Below, piece after piece: positions 22,669 to 34,451 of a DNA stretch of 34,451 bases. The position numbers were made by a program, and so were the translations under genes. Origin of the DNA: Thoreauomyces humboldtii (lineage: Eukaryota; Chytridiomycota; Chytridiomycetes; Spizellomycetales; Powellomycetaceae); NCBI GenBank assembly GCA_027596035.1, contig JADGJA010000168.1, forward strand, positions 1 to 34,451, written 5' to 3'. Below the pieces are notes generated by a model. The model made no database searches, had not been told where the DNA came from, and was given only the letters and a program-made list of their open reading frames with translations. Every line of letters starts with the position of its first letter. Position 1 is the first letter of the stretch.

Positions 22669-23048
22669 CAGCCATTTGCGAAAAATGCACGATGCGTCAT
22701 CACATCTCTATGGTAAAGGAGTAGCCGGGGAATGATCTCGGTATGCCTAGCCAAAACATAAATCATCGTTTGTTCAGCATAGCGCGGGAGGCAATCTGAG
22801 GTGAGGTGTCCGTGGTCAGGTTATAAGCGAGCTGCGATGTGCTGCCGAAGGCCGAAATGCAAATCGGCGACGACGGGCCGCAGACCGAATTCGCGCACTG
22901 CCGCTTCCCCCATCCAAGTCCCCCAGTCTCAAATCGTGCAATACTACAAGGCGTTGTTCCTGTTTCGTGTACGCCTGCCGCCTTCTGAATCGATCTTGAA
23001 GACTTCTTGGACTCTCGTGCACCTTGAAGCTTTTCGACTACACGCAAA
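22669..23048. other. Intergenic region between CSN7 and SEC23
   Basis: About 380 bases between two genes on the same strand, holding the CSN7 3' end and the SEC23 promoter. I see no gene, RNA or repeat. Confidence 0.5.
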
Positions 23049-26119
<3,071 letters not shown>

Positions 26120-26328
26120 GGACCGAGTATCTCGCCGCGCCGAGACTGTGCAAGAGCCGGGGCTATTGGTATTACAAATACATTTACACTACTGGTGCAA
26201 CTTGAAGGGACGTCCACTTGACCAACGGATTCGCCCACTGTACTTGATACCAACCAGTACCATTATCCATCCACCTCCTCGTTTGGCCTGCAGGGCGTGG
26301 CGACAAGGTAAGGATTTGATTGACTCGA

Positions 26329-27726
26329 CTATTCTATTCGAACTGCTACAGTAGATAGAGGCACATCGCAAGATAAAGTACCATTGATGGCATTTCCATC
26401 CTCCGCTGAACTTGTTGCATGACCGAAGAAAAACCCCTTTTCGCTCCCCGCAAACAAACCTCGCGAGAGCAGTGCGGGTGGAGGAGCGCGGGGCTCCTTA
26501 TCGGACGATGTAGTAGACGGTGCCGCATCCGCATCCGTGCACAGAAAAACCAGTGTGTTGTCCTCGAGTTTCTCATGATGCACCAGTTGCATGCCGTTTC
26601 CAGTCCCCATGTGTTGCATGAACTGAATGCGCATGCCGACTTGAAGATCCTTGATTGTGTCCACGGCGAGAGTTCCCTTTGATGGGTCCCCTCCTGTCAA
26701 TCGATATATCACCTCACGTCTCGAGTTCGAGGCGCTGTCCTCGACCACTTTGACGTACAGCTGCTGCTCAGCCGATATCCCCGCGGTCATAGGTCGGTTG
26801 GTCATCTGGACGAGCAGCTCCTTTGCTGCATTCGTGTCGTCGATGTTGAGAATGATATTTCCGCGACAGCTTGTGATGGTGAGAGGTTCACCCAGTGCTT
26901 CCAGCGCGGTGAATGTAACTTTTGCGATCGGTGCGCGGACGCGTGCGGACTTTGAGAGAAGCGCTACGCCGACTAAACCGCCCGACAGCACCTTGTCGTT
27001 GTAATAGATCGTGTGAGGGCGGCCCGTGACGAAAGGGGTCATTGTTCCTACGAGTCCGACTTTTGTGGCGGTCGGAAAGGAAGCGTCGAGCGTTTCAAGA
27101 AACTGATGAGGTTCTGTGTCCGAGAAGCTGAGGACGAGAGCCGTCTCGGAGCTTCGGTGCGAAACCTTTTGCAATCCGGACGGTAGAGCAACGCTTCCCC
27201 CGCCCATGGAGACGGTCGTAAAGTTCTTCATGTCAAAGGCTTCAGCGTCCGTGTCCTTTCCGAAACCTCGTCCGAGGTCCGGCCACCTCCCAACAGCCTT
27301 CTGCTTAACGTGACGCACGTCATCCTGGTTGACCGTGAATCCGGCACACTCGAAACCAGAGGCGTCGTCCATGAGGGTGATGCTGAGTCCCGGTCCATAG
27401 CCTTTATCGGTCGCTACGCCGTCGACAACGGCACCTATGAGACAACGCGGTGTAAACTGCGTCGAGACGGCGCGACCCAGATTCTCAAGACCCGAGGCCG
27501 GGTAGGTGGCGGATGCGAGGATGATGCAGAGGGGTGAAGCCTTGCGCGGGCACGAGGATACCTTGTGCAGGGCTGCGATGCATGCGTTCATGGCTTTGTC
27601 AAGGGAAGTCGCCGAGGAGGTTGCGGTTGTCCATATCTTTCTGGGACAGATCTCCGAGGTATTTAGGAGCAAGCTACGCCTTGTACTTGCGCCAAGTAGC
27701 ATCGTCGATGATGCCTTTCTCAACAT
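26329..27726 (-). CDS. FIST-domain protein, probably mitochondrial
   Basis: Intronless 465-residue protein with FIST N and FIST C domains, a small-ligand sensing fold found in bacterial signalling proteins and in FBXO22. The chosen start gives a basic, Ser/Thr-rich N-terminus (MLRKASSTMLLGASTRRSLL) that looks like a mitochondrial presequence. The frame stays open upstream to another ATG at 27942; that extension is lysine-rich and lacks conserved features. FIST N is at about 40-260 (CIILASATY, CLIGAVVDG, VGLVGTMTPF, GGLVGVALL) and FIST C at about 265-450, ending in the family motif AGSEKGFFFG. No F-box, kinase or GGDEF partner domain is attached. The gene is divergent from the ADCK1-like kinase, with 270 bases between starts. 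The ligand is unknown. Confidence 0.85.
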   Translation of the reverse strand: MLRKASSTMLLGASTRRSLLLNTSEICPRKIWTTATSSATSLDKAMNACIAALHKVSSCPRKASPLCIILASATYPASGLENLGRAVSTQFTPRCLIGAVVDGVATDKGYGPGLSITLMDDASGFECAGFTVNQDDVRHVKQKAVGRWPDLGRGFGKDTDAEAFDMKNFTTVSMGGGSVALPSGLQKVSHRSSETALVLSFSDTEPHQFLETLDASFPTATKVGLVGTMTPFVTGRPHTIYYNDKVLSGGLVGVALLSKSARVRAPIAKVTFTALEALGEPLTITSCRGNIILNIDDTNAAKELLVQMTNRPMTAGISAEQQLYVKVVEDSASNSRREVIYRLTGGDPSKGTLAVDTIKDLQVGMRIQFMQHMGTGNGMQLVHHEKLEDNTLVFLCTDADAAPSTTSSDKEPRAPPPALLSRGLFAGSEKGFFFGHATSSAEDGNAINGTLSCDVPLSTVAVRIE

Positions 27727-27996
27727 CGTTGCGTGGCGGTCTTCTGACAACTGCGGTTTCGACGTTGGTTGACGGAAAGAAGCAGCTCCCTGTTCAGGAG
27801 ATCGGACAGGATCGGACGCGGTGGCGGGCTGAAAACGCGCCACGTCACACTTTATTCCAGCGCACAGAACATCTTCTGCGTTCTTCCGCTTGGATGACTT
27901 TCTTATCACAAAGTCAATGACACGTAAACCTTCGGCCATCAACGCTTTTCGAAAACCTAGCGCTCCGCGCGTCGTCTGCTTTACCTTTACCTCATA

Positions 27997-29949
27997 ATGT
28001 CGTTCCGTCCCTCCATCATATCGCGTGTTCGTCGCCCTCTTGGGTTCGCGCTCGCTGCCGGATTAGGAGCATACTCCTTGGATAGATACTTCTACGATTC
28101 AACTCTGCAACGCAACGTACGGACTCTCGCCTGCGGAGCTATTGTAACAGCAGACTACAAGTGGAACTTCGTTCCTGGAAATGCAAAGAACCTTGAGGCA
28201 CTGCACGAGCGGGTTGCCGAGAGAATCCTGAACGTTTGTCGGGATAACGGTCAGTGTGGAAATGTTTGACTTTGAGCTGGAAAGATTCGTAAGCTCAATC
28301 ATGCTTTCCACGTAGGTGGCCTGTATGTCAAGTTCGGTCAGCAAATCGCAGCCATTCCCGTCTTGCCGCCAGCGTACCATCGGCGCTTCCGGGTATTGTT
28401 CGACGACGCGCCAGCAGTGCCCTACTCGGCCGTTTCGCGCATCATACAGGAAGATCTCGGCGCGCTTCCAGAAGAACTTTTTGCTACATTCTCTCCTGAA
28501 CCTGTGGCCTCAGCATCCATTGCTCAGGTCCATCGGGCGACTTTGAGGGATGGTACGCCAGTTGCGGTAAAAATCCAAAAACCGGAGATCCAACGCCAGA
28601 TTGGGTGGGATTTGTTCACGTACAGGCTGCTCTGTAGCGCCTTTGAGTTCGTGTTTGATTTACCATTGTAGGTAATGAGTTCCGTCAATTGACCCACTCG
28701 GTCGTCTTACCTTTTTCTTTGCAGAGTGTGGCAGGCGGATTATGTGCAGGATCACATCCGATTGGAAACGGATTTCATGAACGAGGCTCGGAACGCAGAA
28801 ACTGCAGCAAAGCACATTAGCGAGGCTCCTCGGTCCTTGGCCGCGCGTGTGCATGTTCCCGATGTTTACTGGGCGTTTACCTCTACTCGCGTCATGACCG
28901 CTGAGTGGATCGAGGGTGTTCGCATGACTTCTCCCGAACGATTGGCAGACAATGGGTGGTCCAAGAAGGAGGTCATGCGCACCATTGTGGATGTGTTCGC
29001 AGATGTATGTTTGACGTATAGACTAGGACGCGAACATTTGCGGACAACACTGACGTAGGCCGTTTTTGCTATTGCAGCAAATCTTTCGAACTGGTTTTAT
29101 CCACAGCGATCCCCATCAGGGGAACATCATCGTTCGTTCACATCCGAAAGACCCGAAGAAACCACAAGTCGTTCTACTCGATCATGGACTTTACGTCACA
29201 GCTACACCAACGTTCAAGCACGATTACGCAGTCTTCTGGAAGTCCTTGTTTTCCGGCGATATGACGACACTCAATCGGATTGCGCAATCATGGGGAATAG
29301 CGGACGTGCAAGTGAGTTCGGGAGGCTAGTCGGTTTCTTGTATCCCTCACTCGCTCACACGCCTTCGGCTCAGATGTTCGCTTCCGCTACTTTGCAAAAG
29401 CCCTGGGCACCTCAGCGACCGCCCCACGTCGACCCTACAGGATCTAGCGCCATCGACGAGCTTTTCGAGAAGCAGGTCAGGATGAAGCAGAGCGTCAAAA
29501 CGTTTTTGGAAAGTTCGGGCCGGTTCCCAAAGGAGCTCATTTTCGTGGGGAGGAACATGAACCTCGTTCGAGCCAACAACAAAGCACTGGGATCTCCGGT
29601 CAATCGTGTCAACATCATGGCGAACTATGCCGTACAGACCTTGGGTGACGACTGGTCCCTCTGGGGCAACGTCGACTCGTCTCGGGAACTTGCGGTCTCA
29701 ACCATGCCGCTGTCCAAAGCGCAGCAGATCACGGCAACGGTTCAAGCTCGCATCAATTACTGGACTTTCCGCGCCACCTTGTTTGTTACAGCGATCTTCT
29801 TCCACATGGCGCGTGCTGCTCAAAAGATACGATACCTCGTCAACGGCGTGGCCGGGCCAGGCTTCGAGGACCTCGTCGACAGCGGCATGAAGAAGACTAT
29901 GGAAGAGCAGTTTGGGGTTGTGATAGACGACGCCGCATTTTCGGGATAG
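27997..29949 (+). CDS. ADCK1: UbiB/ABC1-type atypical kinase of the ADCK1/Mcp2 group
   Basis: Predicted 564-residue mitochondrial protein. Exons: 27997-28249, 28316-28667, 28725-29004, 29078-29311 and 29374-29949. The N-terminus is basic with a short hydrophobic segment (MSFRPSIISRVRRPLGFALA), in keeping with import into the inner membrane or intermembrane space. UbiB-family signatures are intact: KFGQ (residues 90-93, the KxGQ motif that occludes the active site), ASIAQVHRA, VAVKIQ with Lys170, a conserved Glu in FMNEARN, the catalytic loop HSDPHQGN (304-311) and DHG at 330-332 in place of the usual DFG, as expected for ADCK1-type members. The long C-terminal region has a second hydrophobic stretch (ATLFVTAIFFHMARA). 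Yeast relatives influence lipid and coenzyme Q distribution in mitochondria; kinase activity is unproven. Confidence 0.9.
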
Positions 29950-30391
29950 TCTAGTTTATCTTATTCTGCCACTATAGAGGACCGGTTGAACGTGGGACAT
30001 CCCAGCCGCTCGAGCTATCTGTTCCGCAAAGCACCGATCGCAGCCTGGAGTAGAGCTAAGAGTAGGATCTGGAGAGCATCGCCCCGGTGAGGTGAGGCAA
30101 GGTCAGAGTGATCCTTTTGAGGAACCAATGGCCGAGGAGGTCCTCGTCAACCAGCGGACCGCGTTCCCAACTGTGCAAAAATCTGGGTTACCTCGACCTA
30201 CCCGGTGCCCGTTGGATGGTAAGAGGAAGTCCCAGAGTCCGGGTCCAAGGTTTCTTGATGATGAGTCACAATTCCTTCCGTCGCGTTTTCGCCCTGGAGA
30301 CAACGGTCCCTTCGCATAAGTCCACCACGCATTATGCACTAGCAGCCGAGTCACCCTCCGGACAAAGCAGCAGAAAAGCAACGTCTCTTCC
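29950..30391. other. Intergenic region between ADCK1 and VPS36
   Basis: About 440 bases between two genes on the same strand. Short open frames exist but none has a recognisable domain or splice context. I see no repeat or RNA gene. Confidence 0.5.
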
Positions 30392-32456
30392 ATGGATTGG
30401 TTCACGCCGGCAGCCCTGACGGCTGCCCACCGCCCACAGCTGCTTCCATCAGAGACCCTGGCCGTAATGCAGAAAGAGGTCGGCCTTTACGAAGGGTGAG
30501 AAGCTTCGTTTCAATTCGAGACATTCTTCCGTTCCGAGCCTGATCCTTGAGGTTTCAGGAAAACGCGTCTCCAGGAATTCGATTCTGGGATCGCTTTCAT
30601 CACCTCGTTCCGTCTCATTTGGGTGGACGAGTCGAAGAGCGACGGGATTCAGCTACCACTCAAAGCGCTGAGAGGCATCGATACATCGGTACGGGAAGAG
30701 GTCTCGTGACAAACTTGCTGAAGGACCCGCTCCGTGGTTAACGATCCGCTTCGCGTTGCTCAGGGGGGGATCTGGAAGGCCTCTTCTCCCAAACTCATTC
30801 TCACGCTCGCCCACCCGCCTGCCAACCCGACGCACTCCCGACCGACCGCATCTTCAACGCAGATTCCAGATCGTCGCCCAGTGGAGGCATCAGGTCCGCC
30901 ATGGGTCTGCAGCATCTGCCAACATTCCAACGAAGACGCGAGCGTCAAGTGTAGCCTTTGCGGTGTCGCGCCAAACAATCGGAAACCTGACGGCGGGACA
31001 ACGAAGGCGGGATCTCCTACGAAAGCAGCTGGAGGAAGGCCTTGTTCCACATGCACCTTTCTGAACCATCCAGAACTTCGGGTCTGTGAAATGTGCTTTG
31101 CATCGTTGCCTGGGGCGGATGGGGAGGCGGTCACGACGACGGTGGTACTAGGAGAGGGACCCGTCACGGCGGTATCGCCGTCGACGGATGACGCGGAAGC
31201 GTCGCTTCCAATTCTCAAGCTGTCCTTCCGTGCCGGAGGGCTGTCCGAGTTCGTAAAGGCGCTCAAGGCATCCCTTGCTGAGCGTGCCTGGGAGGTGAGT
31301 GGCAAGCGATGTTTGAACAGAGTTGTTACTCAGACGAGCGTGTATGCTGATCGTGCAGCACTCTGTCAGACAGCCGAAGCGGCGGAAAAGGTGGTCGCGC
31401 GTCCGAAACCAGCCGACCAACCGAACCCCGGTCTGGGCGGAATTGGTAATGTTCCTGGTTGGTTTCCTGCGCTAACCTTGGTCTGACCTGGTCTCTTTGC
31501 CGTAGCCAGCATCATGCGGTCTGTTGAACAGTCCAATCAGCGTGTGGGCACTTCCGTCAGTGAAGCCTTCAACGATCTCGACGCACTGATGGCCAAGGCT
31601 GCGGACATGGTGAGCAAAGATGCGATGTGTTATCTTCCAAGTATTCGCTCCGATAAGCTGAACAAGTTGGAACGTTGCACGCATAGGTGAAGCTCGCAGA
31701 ATCTATCAGCATAAAGGTTGCGCAAAGCACTTCTCCTGGTGGAGACGAGTCCTCCGAAATGGTCGCCTTTAGATCCTACCTGATAGATCTTGGGATAGCA
31801 AGTCCTGTCACCAAGTAGGCCCCGCACACCCATTCTTCCGATTCAGGAGCACGACAGTCTCTCCTCCTGCTGACCCACGTATCTATCTCAGGAAATCGAC
31901 GGGCGATATGTACAGCACGGAGCTCGCTCGTCAACTTGCTGAATTTCTCGAACGGATCCTCGCTAGACACGGCGGTATGATGGCACTCACGGATCTCTAC
32001 TGTCTCTTCAATCGTGCCCGAGGCGTCGCCCTCGTCTCGCCCGCGGATCTTCGGACCTGCTGCAATCTGTTCCCGGAGCTCAGACTACCTTACCGGGTCA
32101 GGCAGTTCGAGAGCGGGCTGCTCGTCGTGCAGAGCGCGAGCCACCGAGACGAGGAGACGGTCGTGAGGGTCCTCGCTAGAGTTAAAGAGGTCGCGGAAGG
32201 GGTCGGTGCAGCCGATCTTGCGAGGCTGGAGAAAGTGTCGGTCGTGCTTGCTGCTGAGCAGCTTTTGGTGCGTCATCCTCGTCCGTTTGCCTGAAAGGCG
32301 CGCTTTGCCATATGTTCTGTTGACTAACACAGAACTCGGTTTCCTTTGCAGCTTACCGAAAGCAAGGGACTTATATGTCGGGACGATACCATTGAGGGGT
32401 TAAGATTTTTTGACAATCGCATCAGCGAATATATCCTGCCGGCAATGGTCCGGTGA
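30392..32456 (+). CDS. VPS36: ESCRT-II subunit Vps36 with split GLUE domain and two NZF fingers
   Basis: Predicted 517-residue ESCRT-II subunit that sorts ubiquitinated cargo at endosomes. Exons: 30392-30495, 30559-30688, 30764-31294, 31370-31445, 31506-31609, 31687-31814, 31892-32267 and 32352-32456. The GLUE domain starts at residue 1 (VMQKEVGLYEGKTR, GIAFITSFRLIWVDE, KLILTL to about 97). It is interrupted by two Npl4-type zinc fingers, each Cys-x2-Cys-x10-Cys-x2-Cys (about 125-146, WVCSIC; about 171-192, CSTC), and resumes at about 226 (LKLSFRAGGLSEFVKALKASLAERAWE). The C-terminal winged-helix part has FRSYLIDLGIASPVT, ALTDLYCLFNRARG and GLICRDDTIEGLRFF. Insertion of both fingers inside GLUE is the yeast arrangement; human VPS36 lacks them. 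Its 3' end faces the TMEM242-like gene, 93 bases away. Confidence 0.93.
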
Positions 32457-32549
32457 AAGCCAGCTTCACACGAGGTCTCCGATGGATTCAGTAATTCAAA
32501 AAGTCTAATCTCTATCCGCTCCCCGTAGCCCCCCGCAGTAACTCTTCCA

Positions 32550-33474
32550 TCAATTCCGACCATGCATCGAAAGCGGGCCTAGTTCGTTCCGAACCCTGTT
32601 CCCGATGATCTGGTGGGAAGCCGATTCCCGCCACTTGCCGTCACGTTCCTCCGCCTCGACGTCGTCCGCCACTTCCTTCAGGAAGGCGTACGCATCTGGA
32701 TCGAACTTTTCTTCGGCGACGTCGTCGCTACGCTTCAGATTGGGAAAGTACGAGGCCATGATCTCTCTCATCCGAAGGGAAAAGTCTCGCAGCTATTTGT
32801 ATACAGGTAAATGGGCAATTCAGTGGTGCGTTCCCGCGTCGGGAAATGTTCAAAGAGCATCGTGGCCCAATAGCGACACGTACGTTGTTGACCTGCATGA
32901 CGGAAGCCACGGCCATGGAGGCTCCCACCGTTCCCGTGAGCACCAGCACGGTCGCGGTCCCAAACGCCCGACCAGCGTACATGTAGGCAGCGAGTTTTGG
33001 GTTGGCGGCGCGAGCCTCCGGGCTTTCCAGGAAGGCGGCCAGAGGCACGGCCATGCGTCCTCGCGTCCTTTGCCGGATGGTGTACATGAGTGCGCCAAAT
33101 GCGGACAAGGAGGCCAATCCGAGGATGTACTTTGGTGCGTAAGCGGGAAGGCCAGGGATGGCGGGTGTTTCGGGTGTTGGTACAGGCTGAAGCGTGGAAG
33201 ACGGCTTCGTCGCTGCTGCGAGGACGACCGGTGTCGAAGATGAACCTTCCGGTGCGGTAATTGAAGAAGTTAGCGGGGAAGGACTGGCCACCAGGTTTTG
33301 AGAGGATGTGGGTTGTGCCAAGGTGCTAGCGGGAGGTGCTGCCATCCAAGGGACGGCTGGGGCGCTTGGATTGGAAGCCAGCGTGGCGGTACCGGATGAG
33401 AACGGCGACCATCTCCACCAAGATCTCGAGGGCAAAGAAGAGGTTGCAGTGAAGGTGGATGTTTCGTCCGTCAT
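32550..33474 (-). CDS. TMEM242: TMEM242-like mitochondrial membrane protein
   Basis: Predicted 277 residues in two exons, 33474-32884 and 32792-32550. The first two-thirds is Ser/Thr/Pro/Ala-rich and looks disordered or presequence-like. Two transmembrane helices follow (YILGLASLSAFGALMY and FGTATVLVLTGTVGASMAVA). The second is directly followed by MQVNNLRDFSLRMREIMASYFPNL across the intron, which matches the end of TMEM242 (a VHSMNDFRSKMQSIFP-type motif). TMEM242 assists assembly of complex I and the ATP synthase c-ring in animals. The acceptor at 32793 was chosen because it restores this motif. An in-frame ATG 36 bases upstream (33510) is an alternative start. The acidic, charged C-terminal tail is longer than in animals. 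Confidence 0.75.
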
Positions 33475-33803
33475 GTTCGTATTGGCGGTGAGCTGCGTTT
33501 CTGGTCGCACCTCGGAATTTTCTCTCGGCGGTAGTCATCTGTCCGAATGGATCGGACGAGAAGGGAACTGATGAAACCGTCTTGTCTTCCGGTCGCCCAT
33601 AGCGCCGGGGACCTGGGCCTCTGCTGTCGTTTCGTCGTGCGCTCTCGATCGATCCTAGACACAGGGGCTGGCTGATCAGAGAGAGAGATGTGGGTGGGGT
33701 TGCGAGCGAGTGTATTGTGAGCAACAAGATGTATACATTTGAGTCACCAAAGTAAGTGACGGCCAAAGTAAGTGTAGAGTAGCGCTAACTACCCCGGAGG
33801 TAT
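33475..33803. other. Region between the Fanzor 3' end and the TMEM242-like start
   Basis: About 330 bases. It should hold the TMEM242-like promoter and, if the Fanzor element is intact, its 3' end and guide-RNA segment. A perfect 12-base direct repeat, CCAAAGTAAGTG, occurs at 33747-33758 and 33763-33774, 30 bases beyond the Fanzor stop codon. No coding feature is visible. Confidence 0.5.
33747..33774. repeat. Two direct copies of CCAAAGTAAGTG
   Basis: Perfect 12-mers at 33747-33758 and 33763-33774, separated by ACGG. They lie between the Fanzor stop codon and the TMEM242-like gene and could be factor binding sites or part of a transposon end. Confidence 0.85.
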
Positions 33804-34451
33804 TCAACCTCTGCCTCTACCGCGTCCTCTGCCTCTACCCCGTCCTCTGCCCCTCCCAGCGTTTCTCCTCTGCCTTGCTGGAGGTGCCCGTTGTCCCCTC
33901 TTGAACGCTTCCGGTCGTTCATTCCCTTGCAGATGGGACTGGAGAATCGTTCTAAAGTTGCGGACGCTGAGGGTGTCGCGGTTGAAGTAGCGGACTTGAC
34001 GGCCTTGGTAGTTGACGCCGAAGGTTTGTTGAACACATGATGGGTGGTCGCACCCCAACAAACCGTGGACGTCATCCAACTGTCCTGTCCTCCATGGCCT
34101 TGGACTGGGTCGCTTCGGGACGACTTTCTTCCTGACCTTGTGGTACGCCATGGTGCCGTCTGCGAGTTGCTCTCCGATCGGGCAGATGGAGGAAGTGAGG
34201 TACTCGTCGATGAGGAACCTATGAGACGAATGTGATCAATCAAGAGGTATCGTGCAATTGCACGTCCCCACTCTCAACGCAGGAGCCCGTCGAGATCGTC
34301 GAGAGCGCCGCTGACACCCTGCCTTCGCCGTCCCGACGCATGCGTCCCCTTCGCCCTCGCCCACCCCATCCCCGTACTCACCATGGAATTTTCGCTGCCG
34401 AGAACGTCTTGCGCCAACCCGATGTCTTTGACGATGTCTGGAACTTTGCAG
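33804..34451 (-). CDS. Fanzor (eukaryotic TnpB-like RNA-guided nuclease), C-terminal part, partial
   Basis: The gene enters from the right edge, so its 5' part is missing. I read exons 34451-34382 and 34218-33804, joined by a 163-base GT-AG intron as KIPWFLIDEYLTSSIC. The join restores a hydrophobic strand plus the DEYxTSxxC motif that opens the TnpB/Fanzor zinc ribbon. After a basic insert (AYHKVRKKVVPKRPSPRP) the second half of the ribbon follows (HGLLGCDHPSC). Then comes YFNRDTLSVRNFRTIL, the RuvC-III motif, with its catalytic Asp at 33975-33977. A NERPEAFKR segment and a GR-repeat tail end the protein. In the first knuckle the second expected Cys is Gly (CPIG). The RuvC-I and RuvC-II residues lie outside the window. 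Fanzors occur in many chytrids as transposon-borne genes; other zinc-ribbon transposase relatives are less likely. Confidence 0.7.
33808..33861. repeat. Three 18-base repeats encoding the Arg-Gly tail
   Basis: Three consecutive 18-base units (33808-33825, 33826-33843 and 33844-33861; the first two differ by one base, the third by several) encode the alternating Gly-Arg C-terminus on the minus strand. A likely slippage-prone minisatellite. Confidence 0.85.

Noticed and set aside
27727..27942. N-terminal extension of the FIST protein by 72 residues
   Set aside because: The added sequence has no conserved feature and would leave only 54 bases between two divergent start codons; the internal Met starts a presequence-like segment.

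Overview
The window looks like nuclear DNA of a zoosporic fungus, most likely a chytrid. The genes are eukaryotic, compact and rich in short GT-AG introns, nearly all 55-120 nt, and third codon positions tend towards G/C. One gene encodes DRC12/CCDC153, a protein of the ciliary nexin-dynein regulatory complex. Such a gene is expected in fungi with flagellated zoospores and not in flagellum-less Dikarya. An attractin-type receptor and a Fanzor (eukaryotic TnpB relative) also fit a chytrid. I see no rRNA, tRNA or CRISPR array.

Layout. 1-1166: long gene-free promoter region. 1167-3017 (+): secreted copper-radical oxidase of the galactose oxidase family. 3180-4744 (-): AP endonuclease IV (APN1) with an apparent frame break, head-to-head with DRC12 (5034-5986, +). 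6299-7022 (-): ARF1 GTPase. 7948-11525 (+): CUB-EGF-kelch-PSI single-pass receptor resembling attractin. 12001-12489 (-): small single-pass, proline-rich membrane protein. 13744-14944 (+): RRM-RGG-RRM protein resembling yeast Sbp1. 15308-17133 (+): SLC38/AVT-type amino-acid transporter. 17284-18234 (+): ANKRD40 homologue. 18462-19572 (-): SDE2, divergent from a 66-residue single-pass protein (19740-19940, +). 20317-21191 (-): CCDC124/Lso2, divergent from CSN7 (21583-22668, +). 23049-26119 (+): SEC23 in 13 exons. 26329-27726 (-): FIST-domain protein, divergent from an ADCK1/Mcp2-type kinase (27997-29949, +). 30392-32456 (+): VPS36 with two NZF fingers inside its GLUE domain. 32550-33474 (-): TMEM242-like mitochondrial protein. 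33804 to the right edge (-): C-terminal part of a Fanzor nuclease, cut by the window end.

Most genes are housekeeping and are not grouped by pathway. Membrane traffic is well represented (ARF1, SEC23, VPS36), as are mitochondrial functions (the ADCK1-like kinase, TMEM242-like and probably the FIST protein) and genome or protein homeostasis (APN1, SDE2, CCDC124, CSN7). Several pairs share divergent promoters: APN1/DRC12, SDE2/small membrane protein, CCDC124/CSN7 and FIST/ADCK1. The element most likely to belong to a less-described system is the Fanzor at the right end. The strongest oddities within genes are the broken reading frame of APN1, the attractin-like receptor in a fungus, and the oxidase's Phe at the galactose oxidase Trp290 position.

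Exon boundaries were derived by hand from splice signals, phase continuity and family conservation. Family names come from motif recognition, not from database searches.
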